NCBI RefSeq assembly: GCF_009900765.1 | Contig: NZ_JAAABL010000005.1 | Location: 62,001-126,000, forward strand | DNA length: 64,000 nucleotides | Origin: Rhodovarius lipocyclicus | GTDB taxonomy: Bacteria > Pseudomonadota > Alphaproteobacteria > Acetobacterales > Acetobacteraceae | Direction of reading: 5' to 3' | Part shown: positions 1-9,415 of the stretch, piece after piece | Position numbering within the stretch: position 1 is the first letter of the stretch | How the letters are laid out: every line of letters starts with the position of its first letter | The notes under the pieces: generated by a model | What the model saw: only the letters and a program-made list of their open reading frames with translations | Database searches by the model: none | What the model was told of the DNA's origin: nothing | Position numbers and translations under genes: made by a program

Positions 1-745
1 CGTGGTCCGACAGCACGATGATGCCGATCTCGGCGGCGTCGGGCTGCGCATCGCGCCAGGCGACGACCCGGCCCAGCACGGCGTCGGCAGCTTTCAGGGC
101 CTCCAGCGTCTCCTCATGACGCAGGCCGCGATAGTGGAAGGCCACATCGGGCTCCGAGAGCCACAGCAGCGCCACGTCGGGGCGCTGCAGGGGCAGCACA
201 TGTTCCAGCAGCACGCGGCCGGCGAATTCCACCCGGGCGGTGTTGGGTACGCCGGCGGGCGGCGTGGCACCCAGGGAGGCGCGGACCTCCTCGAAAGTCT
301 CGCCCTGCGTGTCCTCGACATTCCAGCGGAAGCTGCCCAGGCGCGGGGCGACCGGATGCAGCAGGCGCGCGGCCCCCTGCGTGCCGGCGCTGACCAGGGC
401 GAAGCTGCGCCCGGCCTGGGCCAGGTGCTCGGCCAGGGAGGCGCGCTCCATCGGGGTTTCGCCGCCGAGGGCCATGGCCTCCACATCGGCCGCGAGCTTC
501 GTGCGCAGCAGCCGGTCCGGCGCGGCCTGGGCGTCGAACAGCGTGTTCGCCACCATGCCATGCCCGCCCGGGCGGCAGCCGGTGACGAGGGAGGGCGTGG
601 CCACCCGCGTCTCGGAGGGGAAGACGCTGCGGGCATTGGCGAAGCGCGTGCCGGCGGCGGTCAGGGCCGCCAGGTGCGGGGTGGTTTCGGCGCTGACCAG
701 ATCGGGCCGCAGCCCATCCAAAGCCACCATGATGAAGCGCGGCAT
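1..745 (-). CDS. Alkaline-phosphatase-superfamily phosphodiesterase / nucleotide pyrophosphatase-like, 3' end cut by window edge
   Basis: Translating the minus strand from the ATG at 745 gives a continuous frame to the window edge, beginning MPRFIMVALDGLRPD. Asp10 sits in the usual first metal-ligand motif. PSETRVATPSLVTG around residues 43-56 matches the nucleophile region of the NPP family (FPTxTFPNHxSLVTG), with Thr46 in the nucleophile position, although the conserved Asn after it is replaced. The visible part ends in a VLSDH metal motif. There is no signal peptide, so the enzyme is probably cytosolic. The start is supported by GGAAAGGG upstream. It is the last visible gene of the PMH/ABC transporter operon, 151 bases after the permease. 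The exact substrate (nucleotide diester, glycerophosphodiester or phosphonate) cannot be told from the sequence. Confidence 0.85.
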   Translation of the reverse strand, partial: MPRFIMVALDGLRPDLVSAETTPHLAALTAAGTRFANARSVFPSETRVATPSLVTGCRPGGHGMVANTLFDAQAAPDRLLRTKLAADVEAMALGGETPMERASLAEHLAQAGRSFALVSAGTQGAARLLHPVAPRLGSFRWNVEDTQGETFEEVRASLGATPPAGVPNTARVEFAGRVLLEHVLPLQRPDVALLWLSEPDVAFHYRGLRHEETLEALKAADAVLGRVVAWRDAQPDAAEIGIIVLSDH

Positions 746-896
746 ATCCCGGGCCCTTTCCGTGTGAAGCGGACCGATGCCCAGCATCGGTCCGGGAGTG
801 CGAAGCACGACCGCGCCCAGGCCGCCTGCCTGACGGGCGGGCCAGTGCGCGGCGCGCAAGCCAAGCGCCCGGATGGGCGCGCCGGCGCCTGAGGCA

Positions 897-1763
897 TTAT
901 CTCAAAGTCGGATCGAGCTTGTCGCGCAGCCAATCGCCGATCAACGAGACCGACAGGGTGGTGAACACGATGATGATGGCGGGCGAGAGCAGGATCCAGG
1001 GCGCGCGCGTCAGATACTCCCGCCCATAGCCCACCATGCTGCCCAGCGAGGTCTCTGGCGGCTGCACGCCCAGGCCGAGGAAGGACAGCCCGCTTTCCAG
1101 CAGGATGATCTCGGGGAAGGCGAGCGTCATCGACACGATCAGGGTCGAGGCGATGTTGGGCAGGATGTGCAGCAGATAGACCCTGAGCGGCGAGGCCCCG
1201 AGCTGGCGCACCGCCGCCGCATAGCCCTGGGAACCGGCCGAGATCGCCAGGCCGCGCGCGATGCGGGCGTAGCGCTCCCACGCATGCAGGCCCAGCAGGC
1301 AGATGAACAGCGGCAGCGAGTTGCCGAAGAAGGCCAGCACCGCGAGTGCGAGGATCAGGAAGGGGATGCTGGCCGAGAAATCCACCAGCATCAGCACCGC
1401 CTGCTCCACCAGCCCCCGCGCCCAGGCCGCCAGCAGCCCCAGCGTGGTGCCGATCAGCGCGCCGATGATGGTGGCGCCGAAAGCGATGGTCAGGCTCATG
1501 CGGATGGAGGAGATGAGGCGCGAGAGCACATCGCGCCCCAGCTCATCCGTGCCCAGCCAATGGGCCATGGTGCCGCCCATGCCGATGGGCGCCGAGAGCC
1601 GGTTGCGCAGGTCGAGCGCGGTGTAGGAATAGGGCGTGATCAGCGGCGCCAGCAGGGCGACGGCCAGCATCAGCGCCAGCCAGCACAGGCCGAACAGCAC
1701 CAGCGGCGGCGGCAGTTGCCAGCTGCGGCGCGCGGGGGCCGCGTTCAGGGTCGTGACACTCAT
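897..1763 (-). CDS. ABC transporter permease, DppC/OppC type
   Basis: This is the second inner-membrane permease subunit (288 aa) of a peptide/opine-type ABC importer. The OppC signature HWLGTDELGRDV lies at residues 68-79, and the ATPase-contacting EAA loop (YAAAVRQLGASPLRVYLLH) begins near residue 181. It has about six hydrophobic spans. The end, DWLRDKLDPTLR, is typical of the family. The ATG lies one base beyond the TGA of the DppB-type gene, so the two are tightly coupled. The substrate is inferred only from context: a phosphonate monoester hydrolase and a phosphodiesterase share the operon. Confidence 0.93.
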   Translation of the reverse strand: MSVTTLNAAPARRSWQLPPPLVLFGLCWLALMLAVALLAPLITPYSYTALDLRNRLSAPIGMGGTMAHWLGTDELGRDVLSRLISSIRMSLTIAFGATIIGALIGTTLGLLAAWARGLVEQAVLMLVDFSASIPFLILALAVLAFFGNSLPLFICLLGLHAWERYARIARGLAISAGSQGYAAAVRQLGASPLRVYLLHILPNIASTLIVSMTLAFPEIILLESGLSFLGLGVQPPETSLGSMVGYGREYLTRAPWILLSPAIIIVFTTLSVSLIGDWLRDKLDPTLR

Positions 1764-1764
1764 C

Positions 1765-2697
1765 TCAATGCCCCCCTTGCGCGCCGGTGCGCAGGCGCGG
1801 GTCGATCAGGCCGTAGAGCAGATCCACCGTGAAATTCGCCGCCACCATGGTGAAGGAAACCAGCAGCAGCACGCATTGCACCACCGCCAGGTCCCGGTTC
1901 GCCACCGCCACCACCATCAGCCGGCCGACGCCGGGCCAGGAGAACACGCTCTCGACCACCACCGCCCCCGCGATCAGGCTGCCGAACATGAAGCCAATGA
2001 TGGTCACGGTCGGGATGGCGGCGTTGGGGGCCGCATGGCCCGACACGACGCGCCGCCAGGGCACGCCCTTGGCGCTGGCCGTGCGGATATAGGGCTGGCC
2101 CAGCACCTCCAGCATCGCGGAGCGCGTAAAGCGCGCCAGCACCGCGGCTCCGCCGATGCCCAGGGTGATGACGGGCAGAATGGCATGGCGCCAGCTCTCC
2201 TGCCCGCCCGAGGGCAGCCAGCCGAGCTGCACGGCAAACACCAGCACCAACAGCAGCCCCAGCACGAAGGAGGGGATGGTGAAGCCCGCCACCGCCACCA
2301 GCATCACCACGCGGTCGATCGCGGAATTGCGGTGCAGGGCGGCATAGATGCCGGCGGGAATGCCGAGGCCGAGCTTGAGGAACAGCGCCGGGATGGTCAG
2401 CGCCAGGGTGGCCGGGATGCGCTCCGCCACCAGTGCCGCCGCCGGCCGGCCATCGCGCATGGACCGCCCGAGGTCGCCCGTGAAGATCGAGCCGACATAG
2501 CCCAGATACTGTTCCCACAAGGATTTATCGAGGCCCCAGGCCTGGCGGAACGCCGCCACGGCCTCATGCGGGGCATCGGCGCCCATGATGATCTGGGCGG
2601 GGTCGCCCGACAGGCGCAGCACCACGAAGGCGAAGGTGACGACCAGGAACAGGGTGATGAAGGCGCGCAGCAGGCGCCCGGCGAGGAAACGCGCCAT
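1765..2697 (-). CDS. ABC transporter permease, DppB/OppB type
   Basis: This is the first inner-membrane permease subunit, 310 aa from the start at MARFLAGRLL. A longer in-frame ATG 16 codons upstream would overlap the ATPase gene and adds non-family residues, so I rejected it. The family N-terminal segment (LRLSGDPAQ), an EAA loop (YIRTASAKGVPWRRVV) near residues 203-218 and the final DPRLR motif are present. It partners the DppC-type permease at 897 and the two ATPases at 2699 and 3688. Confidence 0.93.
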   Translation of the reverse strand: MARFLAGRLLRAFITLFLVVTFAFVVLRLSGDPAQIIMGADAPHEAVAAFRQAWGLDKSLWEQYLGYVGSIFTGDLGRSMRDGRPAAALVAERIPATLALTIPALFLKLGLGIPAGIYAALHRNSAIDRVVMLVAVAGFTIPSFVLGLLLVLVFAVQLGWLPSGGQESWRHAILPVITLGIGGAAVLARFTRSAMLEVLGQPYIRTASAKGVPWRRVVSGHAAPNAAIPTVTIIGFMFGSLIAGAVVVESVFSWPGVGRLMVVAVANRDLAVVQCVLLLVSFTMVAANFTVDLLYGLIDPRLRTGAQGGH

Positions 2698-2698
2698 C

Positions 2699-3691
2699 TC
2701 AGGCAGCCCTTTGCATCGGGGGCGAGATCTCGCCCTGCGCCACATGGCAGGCGACGAGGCGCCCGTCGCCGGGGCGGGGTTTCAGTTCCGGCACCGCCTG
2801 GCGGCACACCGGGCCCGCCAGCGGGCAGCGCGGGTGGAAGGCGCAGCCCTGCGGGCGGTCGGCCGGGTTCGGCGGGTCGCCCTGCAGGCGGATGCGCCGC
2901 ACGCCCTGCTGCCCCGGAATGGCCGAGACGAGGGCCTGGGCATAGGGGTGCGCCGGGTCGTGCAGCACGGCGTCCGGCGCGCCTTCCTCCACGATGCGGC
3001 CCAGATACATCACGGCCACCCGGTGGCTGACCTGGCGCACGGCACGCAGATCGTGGCTGATGAACAGCATGGTCAGGCCGAGCCGCGCCTGGATCTCGGT
3101 CAGCAGGTTCATCACCTGCGCCTGGATCGAGACATCGAGCGCGGAGATCGGCTCGTCGCAGACCAGCAATTCGGGGCTGGTGGCCAGGGCGCGGGCCAGC
3201 ACGGCGCGCTGCCGCTGCCCGCCCGACAGCTCATGCGGATAGCGGCCGGCATGGTCGGGGCGCAGCCCCACATCGGCCAGCAGCGCGGCGACACGCTCCG
3301 GCCGGTCGGCGCGGGTGCCGATGCCATGGATCACCAGCGGCTCGGCGACCTGGGCGCCGATGGTCAGGCGGCGGTCCAGCGCGCCCAGCGGGTCCTGGAA
3401 GACCATCTGCATGCGGGCGCGCAGCGCGCGCCAGGCGGCGGAGCCGGGGCGCGGCATGGGCTGGCCGGCGAAGGCGATGCTGCCGGCATCGGGCGCTTCC
3501 ATGCCCAGCACCATGCGGCCGGTGGTGGATTTGCCGCAGCCGGATTCCCCCACCAGACCCAGGGTGCGGCCCTGGTCCAGCGTCAGGTCCAGGCCCTCCA
3601 CCGCGGCCACGGCGGTGGGCGCGCCGAACAGGCCGCGCTTCATGGAATAGCGGCGGGCCAGGCCGCGCGCGACGAGGAGAGGAACGCTCAT
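2699..3691 (-). CDS. Oligopeptide-type ABC transporter ATPase, OppF/DppF subfamily
   Basis: A cytosolic ATP-binding subunit of 330 aa. Walker [10 protein letters not shown] is at residues 48-56, the Q-loop (VFQD) is near 97-100, the signature LSGGQ at 155-159 and Walker B LLVCDE at 175-180. The C-terminal OppD/F extension contains a GCAFHPRCP-type cysteine motif. Its ATG overlaps the TGA of the preceding ATPase gene by four bases (ATGA), which indicates translational coupling and fits an OppD-OppF heterodimer. Confidence 0.93.
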   Translation of the reverse strand: MSVPLLVARGLARRYSMKRGLFGAPTAVAAVEGLDLTLDQGRTLGLVGESGCGKSTTGRMVLGMEAPDAGSIAFAGQPMPRPGSAAWRALRARMQMVFQDPLGALDRRLTIGAQVAEPLVIHGIGTRADRPERVAALLADVGLRPDHAGRYPHELSGGQRQRAVLARALATSPELLVCDEPISALDVSIQAQVMNLLTEIQARLGLTMLFISHDLRAVRQVSHRVAVMYLGRIVEEGAPDAVLHDPAHPYAQALVSAIPGQQGVRRIRLQGDPPNPADRPQGCAFHPRCPLAGPVCRQAVPELKPRPGDGRLVACHVAQGEISPPMQRAA

Positions 3692-4650
3692 GCCGGCACC
3701 AGCGCGTCATCGGCCACAAGGCACGCGGCACGGTGGCCCGCGCCCAGCAGGCGGTCAGGCGGGATCGCCACCGAACAGGCCTCCCGCGCCAGGGCGCAGC
3801 GCGGCGCGAAGGCGCAGCCCGGCGGCAGGGCCGAGGGCTCCGGCACCGTGCCCGGAATGGCGGCGAGCGGGCGGCGCGGCCCGTCGATCGGCGGCAGGGC
3901 GGCCATCAGCCCGCGGGTGTAGGGGTGGCTGGGGGCGGCGAACAGGCGCTCCACCGGCGCTTCCTCCACGATGCGGCCGGCATACATCACGGCCACCCGC
4001 TCGCAGGTTTCCGCGATCACGCCCAGGTCGTGGGAGATCAGCACCAGCGCCATCCCCATCTCCCGCCGCAGCTCGTTCAGCAGGTCCAGGATCTGGGCCT
4101 GGATGGTCACGTCCAGCGCGGTGGTGGGTTCGTCCGCGATCAGCAATTCGGGCTGACCCGCCAGCGCCATGGCGATCATCACGCGCTGGTTCTGCCCGCC
4201 CGACAGCTCATGCGGATAGGCATCGAGGCGCCGCTGGGCGTCGGGGATGCCCACCAGCTCGAACAGGCGCTTCGCCTCGGCACGGGCGGCCGCGCTGGTC
4301 AGGCCGCGATGCAGGCCCAGCGCCTCCGTCACCTGCTTTCCGATGCGGTGCACCGGGTTCAGGGAGGAGGAAGGGTCCTGGAAGATCATCGCCACGCGCC
4401 CGCCGCGCAGCCGGTCCAGCGTGGCGGCGGGGGCGCCCAGGATTTCCTGCCCCTGCAACGTCACACTGCCCTCGATGCGCGCCTTGCCCGGCAGCAGGCC
4501 GAGGGCCGCCAGCCAGGTGACGGATTTGCCGCAGCCCGATTCCCCCACCATGCCCAGCGCCTCACCCGGGGCCACGGCGATGTCGATGCCGCGCAGCGCG
4601 GGCGCCGCGCCGAACCGCACCGTCAGGCCCGAGATCTCGACGAGGTTCAT
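3688..4650 (-). CDS. Oligopeptide-type ABC transporter ATPase, OppD/DppD subfamily
   Basis: A cytosolic ATP-binding subunit of 320 aa starting [11 protein letters not shown]. Walker A GESGCGKS is at 36-43, LSGGQ at 149-153 and Walker B LLIADE at 169-174. The OppD-type C-terminal cysteine motif ([10 protein letters not shown]) is present. The open frame runs further upstream inside the binding-protein gene, but the start at 4650 gives a four-base ATGA overlap with that gene's stop and a normal family N-terminus. It pairs with the OppF-type subunit that follows. Confidence 0.93.
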   Translation of the reverse strand: MNLVEISGLTVRFGAAPALRGIDIAVAPGEALGMVGESGCGKSVTWLAALGLLPGKARIEGSVTLQGQEILGAPAATLDRLRGGRVAMIFQDPSSSLNPVHRIGKQVTEALGLHRGLTSAAARAEAKRLFELVGIPDAQRRLDAYPHELSGGQNQRVMIAMALAGQPELLIADEPTTALDVTIQAQILDLLNELRREMGMALVLISHDLGVIAETCERVAVMYAGRIVEEAPVERLFAAPSHPYTRGLMAALPPIDGPRRPLAAIPGTVPEPSALPPGCAFAPRCALAREACSVAIPPDRLLGAGHRAACLVADDALVPA

Positions 4651-6254
4651 GCGCGGAAGCCCAAATTGCCGGCCCGGAAATCCAGCGGCCAGCCGCGCGG
4701 GGCGCGCCAGGCGATATCGCGCCGCTTGGCCGTGAAGGTCGCGGCCTGGTGCAGCACCAGATAGCCCGGGTCCTCGCGCTCGATGATGTTCAGCATGCGG
4801 GCGTGGGCGGCGCGACGCGCGCCAGGGTCGGTGCCGGTCTCCAGCACGCCGCACAGCCGGTTGAACTCCTCGTTCTTCCATTCGCCGGAGCGCTGCAGCT
4901 CCCCGTTCGGCCCCATGGCGCGCACCAGCGTGGCCACCGGGTCCGCGAAGACGGCGGTGCAGGACCAGTCGCGCACGGCGCGGTTCGGCCCCGGCTCATT
5001 CACCTGGGACCAGTTCTCGCGCATCTCGATCTGCACGTTCAGCCCGGCCGCGCGCCACATCTCCTGCAGGATCTGCGCGGTCGGCACCTGGCCGGTGTAG
5101 TAGTTGTTCAGCAGCCGGTAGGGGATGGGCTCGCCGCGATAGCCGGCCTCGCGCAGCAGGCGCTTGGCCTCGGCCACGTCGAAGCGCGGGGTCTCGTGCT
5201 CGCCCACATGCATCTGGCCGAAGGATTCCAGCTGCAGCCCCTTGGGCACCTCGGTGCGGCCGGCCCACAACGCGTCCACGATGGTGCGGCGGTCCACCGC
5301 ATGGGCCATGGCCCGGCGCACCAGCGGGTTGCGCAGGGTGGGGTGGATGGTGTCGAAGCAGATGATGCGGATGTTGTTGATCGCGCTGCCCAGCACCTCG
5401 AAGCGCGGGTGGCGCTCCACCGTGCCGATCTGGTCGGGGGGGATGTCGCAGGCGAAATCGAATTCGCCCGCCACCAGCCCGTTGATGCGCGACGACACCT
5501 CCGGCACCTCCAGCACGCGGATGCGGCGCGCGGGCGGGCGGCCGCCCCAGTATTCGTCATGCGCCTCCAGCATCAGGGAGGTATCGGGGCGGTATTCCCC
5601 CACGCGATAGGGGCCGGTGCCGACGGGCCGGCGGGCCCAGGCCAGCCAGCTCTCGGCGGCGCGGAACGCCTCGCGTGAGAAGATGGCGCCCACATTCTGC
5701 GCCATCCGCCCTTCCAGCGTCAGGTCGGGCACGCGGTTCACGAAGCGGATGGTGGTCTCGTCCACCGCCTCGATGCGCTCGAAACCCGGGAAACTGCGCC
5801 GGGCCGCGGCGACCACGTCGCCCGGCGGCTCCTTGCCGGTCGCACCCGCCAGCACGCCGCGCCCGGCATTGCCCTCGCCCGAGCCATACAGGCGCTCGGC
5901 GCCCAGGCTGAAGGCGATGTCCTCGGCCGACATCACCCGGCCGTCATGCAGCTTCACGTCGGGGCGCAGCTGGAATTCCAGCGTGCGCTCGTCGATCCGC
6001 CGCCACCCCGTCGCCAGTTCCGGCTTCGCGGACAGGTCGCCGGTCCAGTTGGTGCCGATTAGCGTCTCGCTGAACAGGCCCGACAGGCGGAAGCCCACAT
6101 TGGACTGTTCGCGCGGCGGCTCCAGCGTGTTGGAGTTGCTGATCTTCTGCACCGCCACCGTCAGCACGGGCCGGGTGTCGGCCTGTGCAAAAGCGGGGGC
6201 GGCCAAGGGAAGCGCGATGGCGGCCGGGCTGGCGAGGAGGGTGCGGCGGAGCAT
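4647..6254 (-). CDS. Periplasmic substrate-binding protein, family 5 (peptide/opine type), second copy
   Basis: A secreted SBP_bac_5-type solute-binding protein of 535 aa. An N-terminal signal peptide (MLRRTLLASPAAIALPLAAP...AFA) is probably cut before QADTRP. It is a clear paralogue of the preceding gene: the two share VQK..N.NTLE..REQSNVG near the mature N-terminus, EVPEVSSRINGL in the middle and TFTAKRRDIAW near the C-terminus, but differ elsewhere. The start lies three bases after the stop of its paralogue. Two binding proteins feeding one permease suggest two related substrates or affinities (inference). Confidence 0.92.
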   Translation of the reverse strand: MLRRTLLASPAAIALPLAAPAFAQADTRPVLTVAVQKISNSNTLEPPREQSNVGFRLSGLFSETLIGTNWTGDLSAKPELATGWRRIDERTLEFQLRPDVKLHDGRVMSAEDIAFSLGAERLYGSGEGNAGRGVLAGATGKEPPGDVVAAARRSFPGFERIEAVDETTIRFVNRVPDLTLEGRMAQNVGAIFSREAFRAAESWLAWARRPVGTGPYRVGEYRPDTSLMLEAHDEYWGGRPPARRIRVLEVPEVSSRINGLVAGEFDFACDIPPDQIGTVERHPRFEVLGSAINNIRIICFDTIHPTLRNPLVRRAMAHAVDRRTIVDALWAGRTEVPKGLQLESFGQMHVGEHETPRFDVAEAKRLLREAGYRGEPIPYRLLNNYYTGQVPTAQILQEMWRAAGLNVQIEMRENWSQVNEPGPNRAVRDWSCTAVFADPVATLVRAMGPNGELQRSGEWKNEEFNRLCGVLETGTDPGARRAAHARMLNIIEREDPGYLVLHQAATFTAKRRDIAWRAPRGWPLDFRAGNLGFRA

Positions 6255-6257
6255 GGA

Positions 6258-7826
6258 TCAGGCCCCGTAATTGCCGGGACGGAAATCCATCGCGAAGGCC
6301 GGAGCGGCCTTCCAGGCGATGTCGCGGCGCTTCGCGGTGAAGGTCGCGTTCTGGTGCAGCACCGTATAGGCGGGGTCCTCACGCTCCGCGATCTCCAGCA
6401 TGCGGCGGAAGGTGCGGCGGCGCTGCTCATGGTCGGTGCTGGTGGTCAGCACGCCGGACAGCGTGTTGAACTCGGCGTTCGTCCACTCGCCCACCTGCTG
6501 CTGCTCGCCGGCCGGCCCGTGCTGGTTCACCAGCGAGGAGACGGGATCGTTGAACGGCGCGCTGTTGGACCAGTCGCGCACGCCGCGCACGGACGAGTTG
6601 TCGAAGATCTGCGACCAGTTCTCCTTCATCTCGATCTGCACGTTCAGCCCGGCCGCGCGCCACATCTCCACCAGCACCTGCGCCGTCGGCGTCTGGTTGG
6701 TGTAGTAGTTGTTGAGCAGGCGGTAGGGGATCGGCTCGCCGCGATAGTTCGCCTCACGCAGCAGGCGCCTAGCCTCGGCCAGGTCGAAGGCGGGCACCGA
6801 CCAGTCGGACAGGAACATGTCGCCGTAATATTCCCACTGCAGGCCCTTCGGCACCACAGTGCGGCCGGCCCACAGCGCCTCCACGATCGCGTTGCGGTCG
6901 ATGGAATGGGTCATGGCGCGGCGCACCCGGGCATCGGCCAGCACCGGGTGGTTCTTGTAGAAGCAGGTCAGCCGGTGGTTCAGGATGGTGCCGCCCTGCA
7001 CCTCGAAGGCGCGGTTGCGCTCGACGGCGGCGATCTGGTCCGGCGGGATGTCGCAGGCGAACTGATACTGGCCCGACAGCAGGCCGTTGATGCGCGAGGA
7101 CACCTCGGGCACCTCCACGAAGCGGATCTGCTTCAGCGGCGGGCGGCCGCCCCAATACTGGTCATGGGCCACCAGCGTCAGGGAGACATCGGGGCGCAGC
7201 TCGGCCACCTTGTAGGCGCCGGTGGTGACCGGGGCGCGGGCCCAGTCCAGCCAGCTCGCGGCCTGCTCATAGCCGCGGCGGCTGATGATCTCGCTGCCCA
7301 GGCGGCTGATGCGGCCCTCGATGGTCACATCGGGCGTGCCGTTGATGAAGCGCACCTTGTAGCGGCCGACGGCCTCCACTTTCTCCAGCGAGGGCCAGAT
7401 GCGCCGGGCGATGGCCGGGATCTCGGGCGGCAGTTCCTTGGTGCCCGCACCGCCGAACATGCGCTCGGGGCCGAAGGTGAAGACCACGTCCTCGGCGGTC
7501 ATCTCGTCGCCATTGTGGAAGCGCACGCCCTCACGCAGGTCCAGCTCCACCACGCGGTCGCTGATGCGGCGCCAGGCGGTGGCCAGGCCCGGCACGGCCT
7601 GCAACTGGCCGCGCCAGTCGCGGTCGATCAGCCCTTCCCAGATGGAGGTCTTGAAGGCGCGCTCACCCACATTGGACTGCTCGCGCAGCACCTCCAGCGT
7701 GTTGGTGTTCACCACCTTCTGCACCGCGATGGTGATGGAGGGGCGGTTGTCGGCCTGGGCAAAGGCGGGCGTGGCGAGAGCAATGGCCGGGGTGGCCAGC
7801 ATCGTGCGGCGGGACAGCATGGGCAT
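6258..7826 (-). CDS. Periplasmic substrate-binding protein, family 5 (peptide/opine type), first copy
   Basis: A secreted solute-binding protein of 522 aa with signal peptide MPMLSRRTMLATPAIALATP...AFA. I chose the ATG at 7826 because AGGAG lies six bases upstream. An ATG six codons further up has no better support, and a third ATG two codons inside is also possible. The twin arginines followed by a hydrophobic run resemble a Tat or Sec signal. It is the paralogue of the next gene and lies 14 bases after the PMH gene, so a binding protein for PMH substrates is the natural reading, unproven. Confidence 0.92.
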   Translation of the reverse strand: MPMLSRRTMLATPAIALATPAFAQADNRPSITIAVQKVVNTNTLEVLREQSNVGERAFKTSIWEGLIDRDWRGQLQAVPGLATAWRRISDRVVELDLREGVRFHNGDEMTAEDVVFTFGPERMFGGAGTKELPPEIPAIARRIWPSLEKVEAVGRYKVRFINGTPDVTIEGRISRLGSEIISRRGYEQAASWLDWARAPVTTGAYKVAELRPDVSLTLVAHDQYWGGRPPLKQIRFVEVPEVSSRINGLLSGQYQFACDIPPDQIAAVERNRAFEVQGGTILNHRLTCFYKNHPVLADARVRRAMTHSIDRNAIVEALWAGRTVVPKGLQWEYYGDMFLSDWSVPAFDLAEARRLLREANYRGEPIPYRLLNNYYTNQTPTAQVLVEMWRAAGLNVQIEMKENWSQIFDNSSVRGVRDWSNSAPFNDPVSSLVNQHGPAGEQQQVGEWTNAEFNTLSGVLTTSTDHEQRRRTFRRMLEIAEREDPAYTVLHQNATFTAKRRDIAWKAAPAFAMDFRPGNYGA

Positions 7827-7840
7827 GGGGCGCTCCTGTC

Positions 7841-9415
7841 TCAATTGGCGGCGAGGGGGGAGATAGCGTCGGGTGCGCGCGGGGGCTCGCGTTCCTGCAA
7901 CCCCGCGGGGGAGGCGCGGAAATGCGTCAGCGTCTTTTCAGCGTGGCGCATGCGGTGGCTCAGCGCCTTCTGGGCGTATTCGCGCACCAGGGCGGCGTAT
8001 TCGGGCTTTTCGGCCAGGTTGGTGAACTGGTGCGGGTCCGCCGACAGGTCGAAGAACAGCGGCGGCAGAGCGGCGAAATGCACGTATTTGTAGTGCTCGT
8101 CCTGCACCACGCACAACGAGCACTCATCCATCGAGAGTTGCAGCTTGCTCTCGGGGCGGGAGTAGTAGACGTCCCGGAAATCATATTCGTAGAACAGGTG
8201 CTGGCGGGCATCGGGGCCGCCGCCGGGCTGCGTCAGATAGGGCAGCAGGGACGCGCCATCGGCCGCGCGCGGCGCCTCCCCGCCCAGCGCCGCCAGGATG
8301 GTCGGCATGATGTCCACGCTTTCCGTGAAGCCGTCCTCCATCTGGCCCGCGCGGGTGTTCGCGCCGGCGTTCTTGATGACGAGGGGGATGCGGAAGCTCT
8401 CGTCGAAGAAGCCCACCTTGCCCAGCAGCCAGTGGTCGCCCAGCTGCTCGCCATGGTCGGAGGTGAAGACGATCATGGTGTCGTCCCAGGCCTTGTTGTC
8501 GTCCAGCCAGGCGAAGACCTGGCCCAGGCACTGGTCGATCTCGGTCATCAGCCCGGCATAGGTCGCGCGCATCTGGCGGATCGCGCCCTCATCCAGGTTC
8601 GCGGCGGCGCCGCCGGCCCCCCGGAAGAAGGAACCCTGGCCGATCTCCTCCAGGTAATGGGCCAGCAGCGGGTGGCCGGCGGCCTCCTGCTGCCAGGTCT
8701 CGCGGCGGACGGGGCTAGGCATCTGCTCGGCGCTGTACAGCGTGTTGTAGGGCGCGGGCGCGATGAAGGGCGGGTGTGGGCGGTAGTAGCCCAGATGCAG
8801 GAACCAGGGCTTGTCGCCCTTGCCCTTGAGGTAGGTCAGCGCGCGTTCGGTGAAGAAAGCGCTGTCCGACAGGTTGGCGGGGATGCGGCAGGGGCGGTCG
8901 GTGGCGCCGGGCACCGAATCCTCGCCCTCCGGCAGCCAGATATCCTCGCGCCGGTCCGGCAGCGGATAGCCCTTATGCGCCAGCCAGCCGAAATAGCCGT
9001 CCATGTTCGGCTCGAAGCTGCCGACCGCGCGGAAGCCGTCCATGATGTCGCCCAGCGTGGTGAAGCGCGGGTCGCGCTCGCCGGTCGTGCGCGGGTCTGG
9101 CGTTGTGGTGGTGTAGCCGATCAGCGCCGGATCATAGCCGATGTTGCGCAGCGCCTTGCCCAGGTTGAAGTGGCGGGCATCCAGCGGCACGGTGTTCTGC
9201 ACCGCGCGGTGGTTCATCTCATACAACCCGGTCAGCAGGCTGGCGCGGGCCGGGCCGCAGGGCACGGCGTTGGTCACGTGGTTGCTGAAGGTCAGCCCCT
9301 CGCGGCACAGGCGCTCGATATTGGGCAGTTTCAGGAAATGCGCGCCCATGGCGGGCAGGAAATCCCACCGCCACTGGTCCACCACGATCAGCAATACATT
9401 CTTAGGGCCGGCCAT
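7841..9415 (-). CDS. Phosphonate monoester hydrolase / phosphodiesterase (sulfatase family, alkaline phosphatase superfamily)
   Basis: A hydrolase of 524 aa. It resembles the structurally known Rhizobium leguminosarum PMH and the Burkholderia PehA enzyme along its whole length, as I remember those sequences (HVTxxVPCGPARASLLTG, YTTTTPDPRT, LHLGYYRPHPPF, TSDHGEQLGDH). Cys53 in CGPAR is the formylglycine precursor. Asp13 (VVDQW) and the SDHG pair are metal ligands. This family is known for promiscuous cleavage of phosphonate monoesters, phosphodiesters and sulfate esters. No signal peptide is present, so it should act in the cytosol on imported substrate. I chose the ATG at 9415 (GGGAGAG seven bases upstream) over a GTG seven codons earlier. 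It is the first gene of the transporter operon. Confidence 0.93.
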   Translation of the reverse strand: MAGPKNVLLIVVDQWRWDFLPAMGAHFLKLPNIERLCREGLTFSNHVTNAVPCGPARASLLTGLYEMNHRAVQNTVPLDARHFNLGKALRNIGYDPALIGYTTTTPDPRTTGERDPRFTTLGDIMDGFRAVGSFEPNMDGYFGWLAHKGYPLPDRREDIWLPEGEDSVPGATDRPCRIPANLSDSAFFTERALTYLKGKGDKPWFLHLGYYRPHPPFIAPAPYNTLYSAEQMPSPVRRETWQQEAAGHPLLAHYLEEIGQGSFFRGAGGAAANLDEGAIRQMRATYAGLMTEIDQCLGQVFAWLDDNKAWDDTMIVFTSDHGEQLGDHWLLGKVGFFDESFRIPLVIKNAGANTRAGQMEDGFTESVDIMPTILAALGGEAPRAADGASLLPYLTQPGGGPDARQHLFYEYDFRDVYYSRPESKLQLSMDECSLCVVQDEHYKYVHFAALPPLFFDLSADPHQFTNLAEKPEYAALVREYAQKALSHRMRHAEKTLTHFRASPAGLQEREPPRAPDAISPLAAN

